Positions 43,185 through 51,476 of a stretch of 64,000 nucleotides of DNA are shown in pieces. The notes beneath the pieces were generated by a model. That model worked only from the letters and a program-made list of their open reading frames with translations, searched no databases and was not told the DNA's origin. This DNA is from Pseudomonas sp. ICMP 561. Lineage in GTDB: Bacteria; Pseudomonadota; Gammaproteobacteria; Pseudomonadales; Pseudomonadaceae. Every line of letters begins with the position of its first letter. Position 1 is the first letter of the stretch. The translations under genes were made by a program, and so were the position numbers. Where the stretch lies: contig NZ_LKBT01000056.1 of the NCBI RefSeq assembly GCF_002699985.1, forward strand, positions 248,001-312,000, read 5' to 3'.

Positions 43185-44210
43185 ATGACCACACAGCAAC
43201 CTGTTGCGGTTCTAGGTGGCGGCAGCTTCGGTACCGCAGTGGCCAACTTGCTGGCGGAGAATGGCCGTCCCGTCCGCCAATGGATGCGCGACCCCGAGCA
43301 GGCCGAGGCCATTCGTGTCAATCGCGAGAACCCTCGCTACCTCAAAGGCATTAAAATCCTGCCTCTGGTTGAACCAGTCACAGACCTGACGGCGACGCTG
43401 GATGAATGCGAACTGGTTTTCGTCGCCCTGCCGTCGAGCGCGCTGCGTAGCGTACTTGCGCCGCATGTAGAGCGCCTGACGGGCAAAATGCTGGTCAGCC
43501 TGACCAAAGGCATCGAAGCGCAGAGCTTCAAACTGATGAGCCAGATCATCGAAGACATTGCGCCTCAAGCCCGCATTGGCGTGCTGTCCGGTCCCAATCT
43601 TGCGCGAGAAATTGCCGAGCATGCACTGACTGCAACAGTCGTCGCCAGCGAAGACGAAGACCTCTGTATGCAGGTTCAGGAAGTGCTGCACGGCAGGACG
43701 TTCAGGGTTTACGCCAGCAACGACCGCTTTGGTGTAGAACTGGGCGGGGCGCTGAAAAACGTCTACGCGATCATTGCCGGTATGGCCGTAGCGCTGGACA
43801 TGGGCGAAAACACCAAGAGCATGCTGATCACCCGCGCGCTCGCGGAAATGACCCGTTTTGCGGTCAGCCAGGGTGCCAACCCCATGACCTTTCTTGGACT
43901 GGCGGGCGTCGGTGACCTGATCGTGACCTGCTCTTCGCCGAAGAGTCGCAATTATCAGGTGGGTTTTGCGCTGGGGCAGGGCCTGAGTCTTGAAGAGGCG
44001 GTCAATCGGCTCGGTGAAGTCGCCGAAGGGGTCAATACCCTCAAAGTACTTAAGGTCAAGGCTGATGAGCTGCAGGTATATATGCCACTGGTCGCGGGCC
44101 TGCATGCAATTCTTTTCGAGGGTCGTACGCTGAGTCAGGTCATAGAGCAGTTGATGCGTGCCGAGCCGAAAACGGATGTGGACTTCATCTCCATCACCGG
44201 TTTCAACTGA
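43185..44210 (+). CDS. gpsA: NAD(P)-dependent glycerol-3-phosphate dehydrogenase
   Basis: This 341-residue enzyme reduces dihydroxyacetone phosphate to sn-glycerol 3-phosphate for phospholipid synthesis. The nucleotide motif is VLGGGSFGTAVANLLAENG; SLTKGIEAQSFKLMSQI, LSGPNLAREIAEH and GALKNVYAIIAGMAVALDMG (with the catalytic lysine) are family signatures, as is AGVGDLIVTCSSPKSRNYQVG. ATG 43185 (MTTQQPVAVLGGG) has a GGAT site 7 bases upstream; ATG 43173 adds four residues and is less likely. It heads a likely operon with DUF4389 and sixA. Confidence 0.97.
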   Translation: MTTQQPVAVLGGGSFGTAVANLLAENGRPVRQWMRDPEQAEAIRVNRENPRYLKGIKILPLVEPVTDLTATLDECELVFVALPSSALRSVLAPHVERLTGKMLVSLTKGIEAQSFKLMSQIIEDIAPQARIGVLSGPNLAREIAEHALTATVVASEDEDLCMQVQEVLHGRTFRVYASNDRFGVELGGALKNVYAIIAGMAVALDMGENTKSMLITRALAEMTRFAVSQGANPMTFLGLAGVGDLIVTCSSPKSRNYQVGFALGQGLSLEEAVNRLGEVAEGVNTLKVLKVKADELQVYMPLVAGLHAILFEGRTLSQVIEQLMRAEPKTDVDFISITGFN

Positions 44211-44233
44211 AACACTCATACAGGGAGAAGATC

Positions 44234-44578
44234 TTGAACGAGTCCAAAATCAAGCAAGATGAGTCCATTTTGTTGCGCATCCTCTGGATGGTGCTGTTCG
44301 TGGTGATCTGGCAATTGGCTGAACTGCTGCTGGCAGGCGTGGTGCTGGTCCAGCTGGGTTATCGCCTGATCTACGGGGCACCGAGTGGCAGCCTGATGAA
44401 TTTCGGTGACAGCCTGAGCCAGTTTCTTGCGCAGATCGGCCGTTTCGGCACGTTCCACAGTGATCAGAAACCCTGGCCGTTTGCTGACTGGCCGACCCCT
44501 CGTGCGCCGGAAGGCGAAACGCCACACAGTGTTCCTCCTGCCGCGCACCCGGTGCGTGATGAGGAGCCCAAGCTGTGA
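44234..44578 (+). CDS. DUF4389 membrane protein
   Basis: This 114-residue protein starts with TTG at 44234, supported by a GGGAGAAG ribosome site. It has one strong hydrophobic segment (about residues 15-45, ILWMVLFVVIWQLAELLLAG) followed by the DUF4389 pattern LVQLGYRLIYGAPSGSLMNF and a Pro-rich polar tail. Function unknown. It overlaps the next gene by four bases (GTGA) and follows gpsA by 23 bp, so it belongs to the gpsA-DUF4389-sixA unit. Confidence 0.88.
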   Translation: MNESKIKQDESILLRILWMVLFVVIWQLAELLLAGVVLVQLGYRLIYGAPSGSLMNFGDSLSQFLAQIGRFGTFHSDQKPWPFADWPTPRAPEGETPHSVPPAAHPVRDEEPKL

Positions 44579-45030
44579 AGGTATGGGTGCTGCGTCACGG
44601 TGAAGCGCAGGCGCATGCGCGCAGTGACGCGCAACGCGAGCTGACAGGCCATGGTCGTGAGGAGGTGCTGCAAAGTGCAGCTCACCTGTTGGGTAAGCCT
44701 CTGACGCGAATCTTCGCCAGTCCCTATGTGCGGGCGCAGCAGACCGCCGAGTTGGTACATAAGGCATTGGGTTTCAGTGAGCCCGTGGTCACAGTGCCGT
44801 GGCTTGTTCCGGAAAGTGATCCAGGCAAGGTGCTTGCTCAACTGGACGCTTATGCCGCGGAGGATGTGTTGCTGGTCAGCCATCAACCGTTGGTGGGGGC
44901 CCTTATCGGTCTTGCGGTGCACGGCAGTCATCAACAATCTCAGCCAATGAGTACGGCCAGTCTGGCGGAATTGAAAGGTGACTTTGCACTGGCCGGAACG
45001 ATGGAGTTGTTGAGCGTTCGGCACGTTTGA
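44575..45030 (+). CDS. sixA: Phosphohistidine phosphatase SixA
   Basis: This 151-residue histidine phosphatase has the catalytic RHGEAQ at the N-terminus (VLRHGEAQAHARSDAQREL) and the second histidine in LLVSHQPLVGALIG, with the conserved ASPYVRAQQTAELV between. In E. coli SixA removes phosphate from histidine of phosphotransfer proteins, including ArcB and the nitrogen PTS. It starts with GTG overlapping the DUF4389 stop. A phosphohistidine phosphatase a few genes from a hybrid kinase is notable but may be coincidental. Confidence 0.93.
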   Translation: MKVWVLRHGEAQAHARSDAQRELTGHGREEVLQSAAHLLGKPLTRIFASPYVRAQQTAELVHKALGFSEPVVTVPWLVPESDPGKVLAQLDAYAAEDVLLVSHQPLVGALIGLAVHGSHQQSQPMSTASLAELKGDFALAGTMELLSVRHV

Positions 45031-45099
45031 TTATTGCTATTTTGATAGAGATTGCCCTTTGCCCTGACACCGCGCTGTCTATCTGCAAACTCAGGTCTA

Positions 45100-45189
45100 T
45101 GCAGGAGTGAGCTTGCTCGCGATAGCGCCAGTTAATGCGATAAATTCGTTAACCATGAAGTCGAATCGCGAGCAAGCTCACTCCTACAG
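45100..45189. repeat. Inverted repeat, CAGGAGTGAGC-type (REP-like)
   Basis: A ~90-bp palindrome, GCAGGAGTGAGCTTGCTCGC ... GCGAGCAAGCTCACTCCTAC, very like the copy at 4555-4644. It fills most of the 304-bp gap after sixA; the rest shows only the AAGGAT ribosome site of the next gene. Confidence 0.9.
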
Positions 45190-45334
45190 GGTCCGTGTTT
45201 GCTTCGCGACAGCGCTGTGTCAGGGCACAGAGTAATCTCCTACACAAAACATTCGATTGCATTTTGTGTAATGACAGCAAGGCAGATGAACTCCCGGCGC
45301 TCAGTGTTCGAGCGCTTCATGACAAGGATTGACT

Positions 45335-45778
45335 ATGAGCCTGTGGCACGAAACTCCGGACCTTGAGCAACTCAATGCCAAGAGTAAAAACACCATTCTT
45401 GAATTGCTCGATATTCGTTTCGAATCCTTCACCGAGAACTCCCTGACCGCCAGCATGGTGGTCGACCAGCGGACTCATCAGCCTTACGGCCTGCTGCATG
45501 GCGGTGCGTCGGTGGTGCTCGCAGAATCGCTGGGTTCTTCGGCCAGCTATCTGTGCATCGATACCAGCAAGTATTTCTGCGTCGGCATTGAGGTCAACGC
45601 CAACCATCTGCGTGGCGTGCGCAGTGGTCGGGTTACGGCTGTGGCGCACCCGGTACATATCGGTCGCACGACCCATGTCTGGGATATCCGTTTGACCAGC
45701 GAGGAGGGCAAGGCCAGTTGCATCTCCCGGCTGACTGTTGCGGTTGTACCGCTGGGGCAGGAACCTCCCGCACGCTAG
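45335..45778 (+). CDS. Hotdog-fold thioesterase (PaaI/EntH-like)
   Basis: This 147-residue single hotdog domain probably hydrolyses aryl- or acyl-CoA thioesters. The active-site motif is YGLLHGGASVVLAESLGSSA (HGG and the catalytic glutamate), followed by GIEVNANHLRGVRSGRVTAVA. The start ATG 45335 has AAGGAT 8 bases upstream; an in-frame TTG at 45329 is unlikely. Similar proteins act in menaquinone, enterobactin or phenylacetate pathways, none of which is adjacent, so the substrate is open. Confidence 0.92.
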   Translation: MSLWHETPDLEQLNAKSKNTILELLDIRFESFTENSLTASMVVDQRTHQPYGLLHGGASVVLAESLGSSASYLCIDTSKYFCVGIEVNANHLRGVRSGRVTAVAHPVHIGRTTHVWDIRLTSEEGKASCISRLTVAVVPLGQEPPAR

Positions 45779-45896
45779 ATGCCTGTTGTGCCGGGCGGTG
45801 GCCGGATCGTCATGTTCGATGGCCGTTACGATCATTGCCGAGTGATCGGCTCATTGCGCACAATCACCACTGATCTGGTTCAATGAGTGCTCCGGC

Positions 45897-46694
45897 ATGT
45901 CGCAACAGGTGTTCTTCGCTCACGCCAACGGTTTTCCGTCAGGCACCTACGGCAAACTGTTTTCCGCGCTGGCTCCGGACTACATCGTGAGCCACCTGGA
46001 GCAACATGCCCACGATCCGCGTTTTCCGGTGGATGATAACTGGCTGAATCTGGTGGACGAGCTGATTCACCATTTGCGCGAGCAGCCCGAACCCGTATGG
46101 GGAGTGGGTCATTCTCTGGGTGGCGTATTGCACTTGCACGCAGCGATGCGCTGTCCTGAGCTGTATCGCGGCGTCGTCATGCTCGATTCGCCAGTGCTGA
46201 CTCTGGCTGATCAATGGATGATCCGCGCCGCCAAACGATTTGGTTTCATTGACCGCATTACCCCGGCCGGACGCACGCTGGGACGTCGCGAGGCGTTTGC
46301 AGATCTTGAGTCGGCGCGTCGCTACTTCTCCGGCAAAACCCTGTTCCGCCGCTTCGATCCCGAGTGTTTCGACGCCTATCTGCAGCATGGTTTGCAGAGC
46401 GACGGCGAACAGCTACGGCTACGTTTCGACGCTGCCACGGAAATCAGTATTTACCGCAGTGTGCCGCACACCAGCCCCGGTCTTTCCCGCCAGCTCAAAC
46501 TCCCGCTGGCGATGGTCCGCGGTGAGCACAGTCGCGTTGTGATGCGCCATCATGCACGTTCTGTCAGACGCATGCCGCTGGGGGAATATCTGTCGATGCC
46601 CGGTGGCCATATGTTTCCACTCGAGCAACCGGAAGCGACGGCACAGTTGCTCAAATCGCTGTTCAGCCGCTGGACCGCAGGCGCTGGGGTATGA
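45897..46694 (+). CDS. Alpha/beta hydrolase
   Basis: This 265-residue protein has the oxyanion region FFAHANGFPSGTYGKLF, the serine nucleophile elbow GVGHSLGGVLHLHAA (about residue 85) and a histidine in PGGHMFPLEQPE near the end. No signal peptide, so it is cytosolic. Substrate unknown. It overlaps the next hydrolase gene by four bases (ATGA); the two form a translationally coupled pair of different hydrolases. Confidence 0.92.
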   Translation: MSQQVFFAHANGFPSGTYGKLFSALAPDYIVSHLEQHAHDPRFPVDDNWLNLVDELIHHLREQPEPVWGVGHSLGGVLHLHAAMRCPELYRGVVMLDSPVLTLADQWMIRAAKRFGFIDRITPAGRTLGRREAFADLESARRYFSGKTLFRRFDPECFDAYLQHGLQSDGEQLRLRFDAATEISIYRSVPHTSPGLSRQLKLPLAMVRGEHSRVVMRHHARSVRRMPLGEYLSMPGGHMFPLEQPEATAQLLKSLFSRWTAGAGV

Positions 46695-47545
46695 GCCATT
46701 CTGTGGAGGAAGTCCGCCTGAGCTTGCCGCATATCGAACTGGCTGCCCACTTGTATGGTCCCGAAGACGGCCAGCCGGTGATTGCGCTGCATGGCTGGCT
46801 CGACAATGCCAATAGCTTTGCGCGTCTGGCGCCACGGCTTGATGGCTTGCGCATCGTTGCGCTGGACCTGGCGGGGCATGGTCATTCCAGTCACCGCCCG
46901 CCGGGAGCAGGTTATGCGCTGGCGGACTACGTTCACGATGTGCTGCAAGTCGCCGAGCAACTGGGCTGGCAGCAGTTTTCGCTACTCGGTCATTCTCTGG
47001 GTGCAATCATATCCGTGTTCCTCGCCGCAGCGGTGCCAGAGCGTGTTTCGCGACTGGCCTTGATTGACGGGCTGATTCCCCCGACGGGCGATGCTGATAA
47101 TGCGCCCGGGCAACTGGGCAAGTCATTGCAGGCGCAACTGCGTCTGGTCAACAAGCGCAAACCGGTTTACCCCGATCAGGAGCAAGCTATTTGCGCGCGA
47201 ATGAAAGGTGCAGTCGCCGTTAGCCGTGAAGCCGCCGAATTGCTGGCCCAGCGCGGCCTGATGCCGGTTCCGGGCGGTTACACCTGGCGCAGTGACGGAC
47301 GGCTGACTCTGCCGTCTGCGATTCGCATAACCCGTGAGCAAGCCACGGCATTCGTCGAGGCAATCCGCTGTCCGACACATTTGGTAGTAGCTTCTCAAGG
47401 GTTGCTGGCACAGAACGAATCGCTGCTTTCAAGGCTGCCTTTTGAGGTGGCGAGCCTGTCAGGAGGCCATCATCTGCATTTGAACGACGAAGCCGGGGCA
47501 GGCGCTGTTGCAGACTGTTTCAATCGCTTCTTCGCTACGCCTTGA
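46691..47545 (+). CDS. Alpha/beta hydrolase
   Basis: This 284-residue protein is a second alpha/beta hydrolase: ALHGWLDNANSFARLAPRL is the HGxxD-type oxyanion segment, LLGHSLGAIISVFLA the serine elbow (about residue 103), and SGGHHLHLND the catalytic histidine. The closest feel is to the MEST/BioH-like or haloalkane-dehalogenase-like esterases. It is coupled to the preceding hydrolase by an ATGA overlap. No substrate can be assigned. Confidence 0.92.
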   Translation: MSHSVEEVRLSLPHIELAAHLYGPEDGQPVIALHGWLDNANSFARLAPRLDGLRIVALDLAGHGHSSHRPPGAGYALADYVHDVLQVAEQLGWQQFSLLGHSLGAIISVFLAAAVPERVSRLALIDGLIPPTGDADNAPGQLGKSLQAQLRLVNKRKPVYPDQEQAICARMKGAVAVSREAAELLAQRGLMPVPGGYTWRSDGRLTLPSAIRITREQATAFVEAIRCPTHLVVASQGLLAQNESLLSRLPFEVASLSGGHHLHLNDEAGAGAVADCFNRFFATP

Positions 47546-47663
47546 CTTGCGAGGGGCAACTGCCGAGGCTGGGCGAGTTGAAACAGGAATCAATCATGAT
47601 GGATCTATGTATCGCTGCACTTTTTGAACTGCCCGTTAACGCTATTTTCCCGAACGTGCCGCG

Positions 47664-48494
47664 ATGAGCGCGCGTATTGGTTTTACCCGTACGCTCGGAG
47701 TGACGTTGTGTGCATCTGTACTCAGCACGTCGTTATGGGCGGCGGACGTCCCCGGCAGCAGTGATTTGCAGGTAGTGCCAAGGCTCACCGACGCCGAAAT
47801 TGTCGATTATCGTCCGGCTTCCGAGCTGGAACGCATCTATCCCATGGGCTCGATCCGCAAGATCAGCGGCCAGTTGCGTTTTGACGGTCAGGTCAGCGCG
47901 AGGGGCAACGTCACTGGCGTGACTTATCAGTTGCCTGCTGAACGTACCTCTTATGAGGCCTTCACGGCTGCGCGTGAAGCCTTGCAGGCGCAAAATGCGG
48001 AGTTGTTGTTCTGGTGTCAGGCCCGGGACTGCGGTGAAAGCAGCCTGTGGGCCAACGAGGTATTCGGCAACTCCAAATTGTATGGCGCTGACGAGCAACA
48101 GGCTTATCTTTTGCTGCGTCTGGCCGAGCCAAAAGCCGACACGTTGGTGGCCCTCTACAGCATCACCAGGGGTAATCGCCGAGCCTATCTGCATGTGGAA
48201 CAATTCGACGCCGCCGCGCCACTGGGCGAGCTTATGCCGACGTCGGGTACGCTGCTTCGGCAATTGAAAAGCACCGGCAAGCTGGCGCTACCCAAACTGG
48301 TGGGTGCCCCTCAGGACGCATGGCTGACGCTACTGTCCCGCGGCCTTAATCTCGACAGCAGCCTGCGTGCCACGGTATCCGGCCCGCAAGCCGAAGCCTG
48401 GCGTGAGGCGCTGGTCAGCAAGGGCGTGCGAGCGGCCCGTCTGGAAGCGGGGAGCGGCGATACACCTGGCCTGCTTATCGAACTCATTCGCTGA
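47664..48494 (+). CDS. DUF4892 periplasmic protein
   Basis: This 276-residue protein has a signal peptide (LGVTLCASVLSTSLWAA, cut near residue 27) and the DUF4892 pattern: DAEIVDYRPASELERIYPMG, YQLPAERTSYEAFTAAREAL, LLFWCQARDCGESSLWANEV and AYLLLRLAEP. WCQARDCG contains a conserved cysteine pair that may form a disulfide. The C-terminal 90 residues (VSGPQAEAWREALVSKGVRA) resemble an OmpA-like helix-strand tail. Function unknown. Confidence 0.87.
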   Translation: MSARIGFTRTLGVTLCASVLSTSLWAADVPGSSDLQVVPRLTDAEIVDYRPASELERIYPMGSIRKISGQLRFDGQVSARGNVTGVTYQLPAERTSYEAFTAAREALQAQNAELLFWCQARDCGESSLWANEVFGNSKLYGADEQQAYLLLRLAEPKADTLVALYSITRGNRRAYLHVEQFDAAAPLGELMPTSGTLLRQLKSTGKLALPKLVGAPQDAWLTLLSRGLNLDSSLRATVSGPQAEAWREALVSKGVRAARLEAGSGDTPGLLIELIR

Positions 48495-48516
48495 ACGCAG
48501 CTCATAGGCTGGTCCG

Positions 48517-48547
48517 CGGCGAACACTGACGTCGTCATTGTTCGCCG
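48517..48547. terminator. Strong hairpin after DUF4892 gene
   Basis: CGGCGAACA-c-TGACG-t-CGTCA-t-TGTTCGCCG is a nearly perfect 14-bp hairpin 23 bp after the DUF4892 stop. It lacks a T run, so termination is likely partial; alternatively it protects the mRNA end. Confidence 0.5.
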
Positions 48548-48593
48548 TTATGCTTCACTTCTGATGTCCTGACCCTTCTTTTGGAAAACGCTC

Positions 48594-49640
48594 ATGTTCA
48601 ATAACGATCGCCTGTTGGTGCAGATTCTGCTCCTTGCGCTGCTCGGTGCCTGTGTCTGGGTGATGGCGCCATTCTGGTCGGCGCTGTTCTGGGGCGCGGT
48701 GCTGGCATTTGCCAGCTGGCCACTGATGCGCCTGCTGACACGCTGGCTCAACGGCCGCGAGTCCCTCGCGGCTTTGATCCTGAGTCTGGGCTGGATGGTT
48801 CTGGTCGCTGCGCCGCTGGTCTGGCTCGGCTTCAATCTGGCTGATCATGTGCGTGACGCGACAGCACTGGTCAAGGATATCCAGGTCGACGGCTTGCCCG
48901 ATCCTCCCGGCTGGCTGGGCAGCGTTCCATTGGTTGGCGAGCGACTGGTCGCGTTCTGGAACAGCATCGATGAGCAGGGTGCGGCGATGATGACCACCCT
49001 CAAGCCTTATTTCGGGCAGGTGGGCAACTGGCTGTTGGCGCGCAGTGCGCAGATCGGCGGCGGGATTCTTGAGCTGACCCTGAGCCTGGTGTTCGTGTTC
49101 TTCTTCTACCGGGACGGCCCGCGACTGGCGGCTTTTGTGCTGCGCTTGCTGGAGCGTTTGATCGGTGACCGGGCGCAATATTATCTGGATCTGGTGGCAG
49201 GCACCGTCCAGCGAGTGGTCAACGGCGTGATCGGCACCGCCGCCGCACAAGCTGTGCTGGCGTTGATCGGTTTTCTGATTGCCGGGGTGCCCGGTGCCTT
49301 GGTGCTTGGCATCATGACCTTCATGTTCAGTCTGATTCCGATGGGCCCGCCGCTGGTATGGATTCCTGCGACCGCGTGGCTGGCGTGGAATGGCAACTAC
49401 GGCATGGCCGTTTTCCTCGCCATCTGGGGCACGTTCATCATCAGTGGCGTGGACAACGTGCTCAAGCCTTACCTGATCAGTCGCGGCGGTAACCTGCCGC
49501 TGGTGATCGTGTTGCTGGGTGTATTTGGTGGCTTGTTGGCTTTCGGCTTCATAGGCCTGTTTATCGGCCCGACGCTGTTGGCTGTGGGTTACAGTCTGGT
49601 GACTGACTGGGCACGCAGCGAGCGCCCAGTCAGGACGTGA
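48594..49640 (+). CDS. AI-2E family transporter (PerM-like)
   Basis: This 348-residue inner-membrane protein belongs to the AI-2E/PerM family. It has about eight hydrophobic helices: an N-terminal group (LLALLGACVWVMAPFWSALF, SLGWMVLVAAPLVWLG), a long polar loop, then LTLSLVFVFFFYRDGPRLAAF, ALIGFLIAGVPGALVLGIMT, FSLIPMGPPLVWIPA and GTFIISGVDNVLKPYLISRG, the family signature. Members exchange small solutes or Na+/H+; export of AI-2 is established for only a few. Transported substrate unknown. Confidence 0.92.
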   Translation: MFNNDRLLVQILLLALLGACVWVMAPFWSALFWGAVLAFASWPLMRLLTRWLNGRESLAALILSLGWMVLVAAPLVWLGFNLADHVRDATALVKDIQVDGLPDPPGWLGSVPLVGERLVAFWNSIDEQGAAMMTTLKPYFGQVGNWLLARSAQIGGGILELTLSLVFVFFFYRDGPRLAAFVLRLLERLIGDRAQYYLDLVAGTVQRVVNGVIGTAAAQAVLALIGFLIAGVPGALVLGIMTFMFSLIPMGPPLVWIPATAWLAWNGNYGMAVFLAIWGTFIISGVDNVLKPYLISRGGNLPLVIVLLGVFGGLLAFGFIGLFIGPTLLAVGYSLVTDWARSERPVRT

Positions 49641-49652
49641 TGTAATGCTGCG

Positions 49653-50903
49653 TCAGGCGGCCGGGAGGGCCGAGTCTGTCGCTTCTCCCGGATGCTCCTT
49701 GGCGGTCAGCGTTTCCGGCATCGCCAGCAGCAACAGCAGTGCGGCTGTAGCAATGGCCGCCAGGGTCAGAAAAGCGGCGTTATAGCCCGCGTTCTGGACG
49801 ATGATCCCGGCCAGTCCGTTGCTCAACGCCGCGCCCAGCCCGAATATTGTCGAGATGATCCCGAGGCTGACGCTGAACCGCCCGGTCCCTTGCGTCAGGT
49901 CCTTGACCACCAGAGGGAACAACGCGCCGAACAATCCCGCGCCAATACCGTCGAGCAGTTGCACGGCGACCAGCCAGAAAGGGTTATCGGACAGCACATA
50001 AAGCACGCCGCGAATGGGCAGGATCAGAAAGCCTGCCAGCAGCAGTGGCTTGCGTCCCCACACATCAGCCTTTGCACCCACCAGCAGCGCGACAGGCACC
50101 ATGACCCACTGGGCAGCGACGATGCAGGCTGACGTCAACGGTGTGGCCAAATGCAGGTTCACCTGTGCCAGCTTCTGGCTCACTAACGGCAGCATCGCCG
50201 CGTTTGCCAGGTGGAAGAGGGCGCAGCAGGCGGCAAACAACAGCAGTGTTTTATTACTTGCCAATGCTTTGAAGCCGGAAGGCTGAGCGCCGTGCTGTGC
50301 ATCTCCATGACTCAGTTCGCGGGCTACATCATGATCAATCGCCTTGGCCGACACGCAACTGATTGCAATGACGCTGGCGACGGCCATCGCCGCCATCAGA
50401 TAAAACACCGCGATAGGACCAAACAGGTAAGCAAAGCCGCCAGCCAGCATCGCTGCGCAGGCGTTACCTGCATGGTTGAAGGTCTCGTTGCGTCCGGTAC
50501 GCCGGGTAAACGCTTTGGGGCCGGTGATACCCAGGGAGATGGCAGCAACTGCCGGAACAAATACTGACGCGGCGATCCCGCTGACCGCTTGGGTTATCGC
50601 AATCAGGCTGACTGAGGAGGTGAAGGGCAGCACCAGACAGCTGGCCGTTACCAGCAGCGCAGCGATTGCGACCACGGCTCGTTTGTAATGAGTGCTGTCG
50701 ATCAATGCGCCTGCCGGTCCCTGGGTCACCAGACCCGCGATCGCCGCCACCGTCATGACAATGCCAATGCTTGCCGGATCCCAGTGGTGGACTGCCAAAA
50801 GATAAATAGCCAGATACGGCCCGAGCCCGTCGCGAACATCAGCAAGAAAGAAATTCAGGGCATCCAGTGAGCGGTTGTTGCGGCGTTGGGTATGGGCGTC
50901 CAC
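49653..50903 (-). CDS. MFS transporter of unknown substrate
   Basis: This 416-residue protein has 12 predicted membrane helices. The first region is FFLADVRDGLGPYLAIYLLA, and a motif A-like loop follows as GPAGALIDSTHYKRAV. A longer cytoplasmic loop (SAKAIDHDVARELSHGDAQH) separates the halves, and the second half has GAKADVWGRKPLLLAGFL. The N-terminal pattern is found in a group of uncharacterised proteobacterial MFS proteins and in some drug efflux pumps. It converges with the AI-2E family gene with a 12-bp gap. No regulator is adjacent, so its role is open. Confidence 0.88.
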   Translation of the reverse strand: MDAHTQRRNNRSLDALNFFLADVRDGLGPYLAIYLLAVHHWDPASIGIVMTVAAIAGLVTQGPAGALIDSTHYKRAVVAIAALLVTASCLVLPFTSSVSLIAITQAVSGIAASVFVPAVAAISLGITGPKAFTRRTGRNETFNHAGNACAAMLAGGFAYLFGPIAVFYLMAAMAVASVIAISCVSAKAIDHDVARELSHGDAQHGAQPSGFKALASNKTLLLFAACCALFHLANAAMLPLVSQKLAQVNLHLATPLTSACIVAAQWVMVPVALLVGAKADVWGRKPLLLAGFLILPIRGVLYVLSDNPFWLVAVQLLDGIGAGLFGALFPLVVKDLTQGTGRFSVSLGIISTIFGLGAALSNGLAGIIVQNAGYNAAFLTLAAIATAALLLLLAMPETLTAKEHPGEATDSALPAA

Positions 50904-51024
50904 GGGATGTCTCGGTCAGTCGATGATGGAGCTTTGAGCTGCCGTTATGGAAAAGGTTTGCGGCGGCGGAAATTTTCATCTGGATGCGATTACCTTAGTG
51001 AAATGCTCAAACGGTTCCATGCAA

Positions 51025-51328
51025 TCCGTAGGACCGGCTTTAGCCGGGAGAGCGGTATTTCTGACGAAGAGTATGTAGTGAATGTCCCGACACCCTCCCG
51101 GCTAAAGCCGGTCCTACGGATAGCGCGATCGCCTGTGGGAGCGTGGCTTGCCCACGAAGAACGATAACGCGGTATGCCTGATACACCGCAGTGCCTGAAT
51201 CGCGGGCAAGCGCGCTCCTACGGAATTGCGCGGTCTATGTGGGAGCGTTGCTTGCACGCGATACATGAGACGCAGCCAGAAGGCATGTCGCGTTATCGTT
51301 TATCTCGGGCAAGCCCGGCTCCCACAAA
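51025..51328. repeat. Cluster of three tandem inverted repeats
   Basis: Three palindromes stand in a row in the 573-bp gap before the PAS-LuxR gene: 51025-51120 (TCCGTAGGACCGGCTTTAGC ... CCGGTCCTACGGA), 51134-51222 (TGTGGGAGCGTGGCTTGCCC ... GGGCAAGCGCGCTCCTACGG, unequal halves) and 51238-51326 (TGTGGGAGCGTTGCTTGC ... GCAAGCCCGGCTCCCACA). The first belongs to a different family (GTAGGACCGGC) from the other two. The remainder of the gap shows no gene. Confidence 0.88.
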
Positions 51329-51476
51329 AAATTGCATTCCAGCCGGACCGCCTTGAATTCTTTGGAATTCCCGACAAAGGTCCACTGTCATACCGACGTT
51401 GGGCAATGATCCGCCGTGGCTGAACAGCAAGCTTCAGCGGCGTGCCGGGTGCTCGTTGGCATGGAACGGAGGAACC

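Noticed and set aside
51025..51328. CRISPR array suggested by repeated units
   Set aside because: The units are palindromes of unequal length from two families without regular spacers; no cas genes are present.
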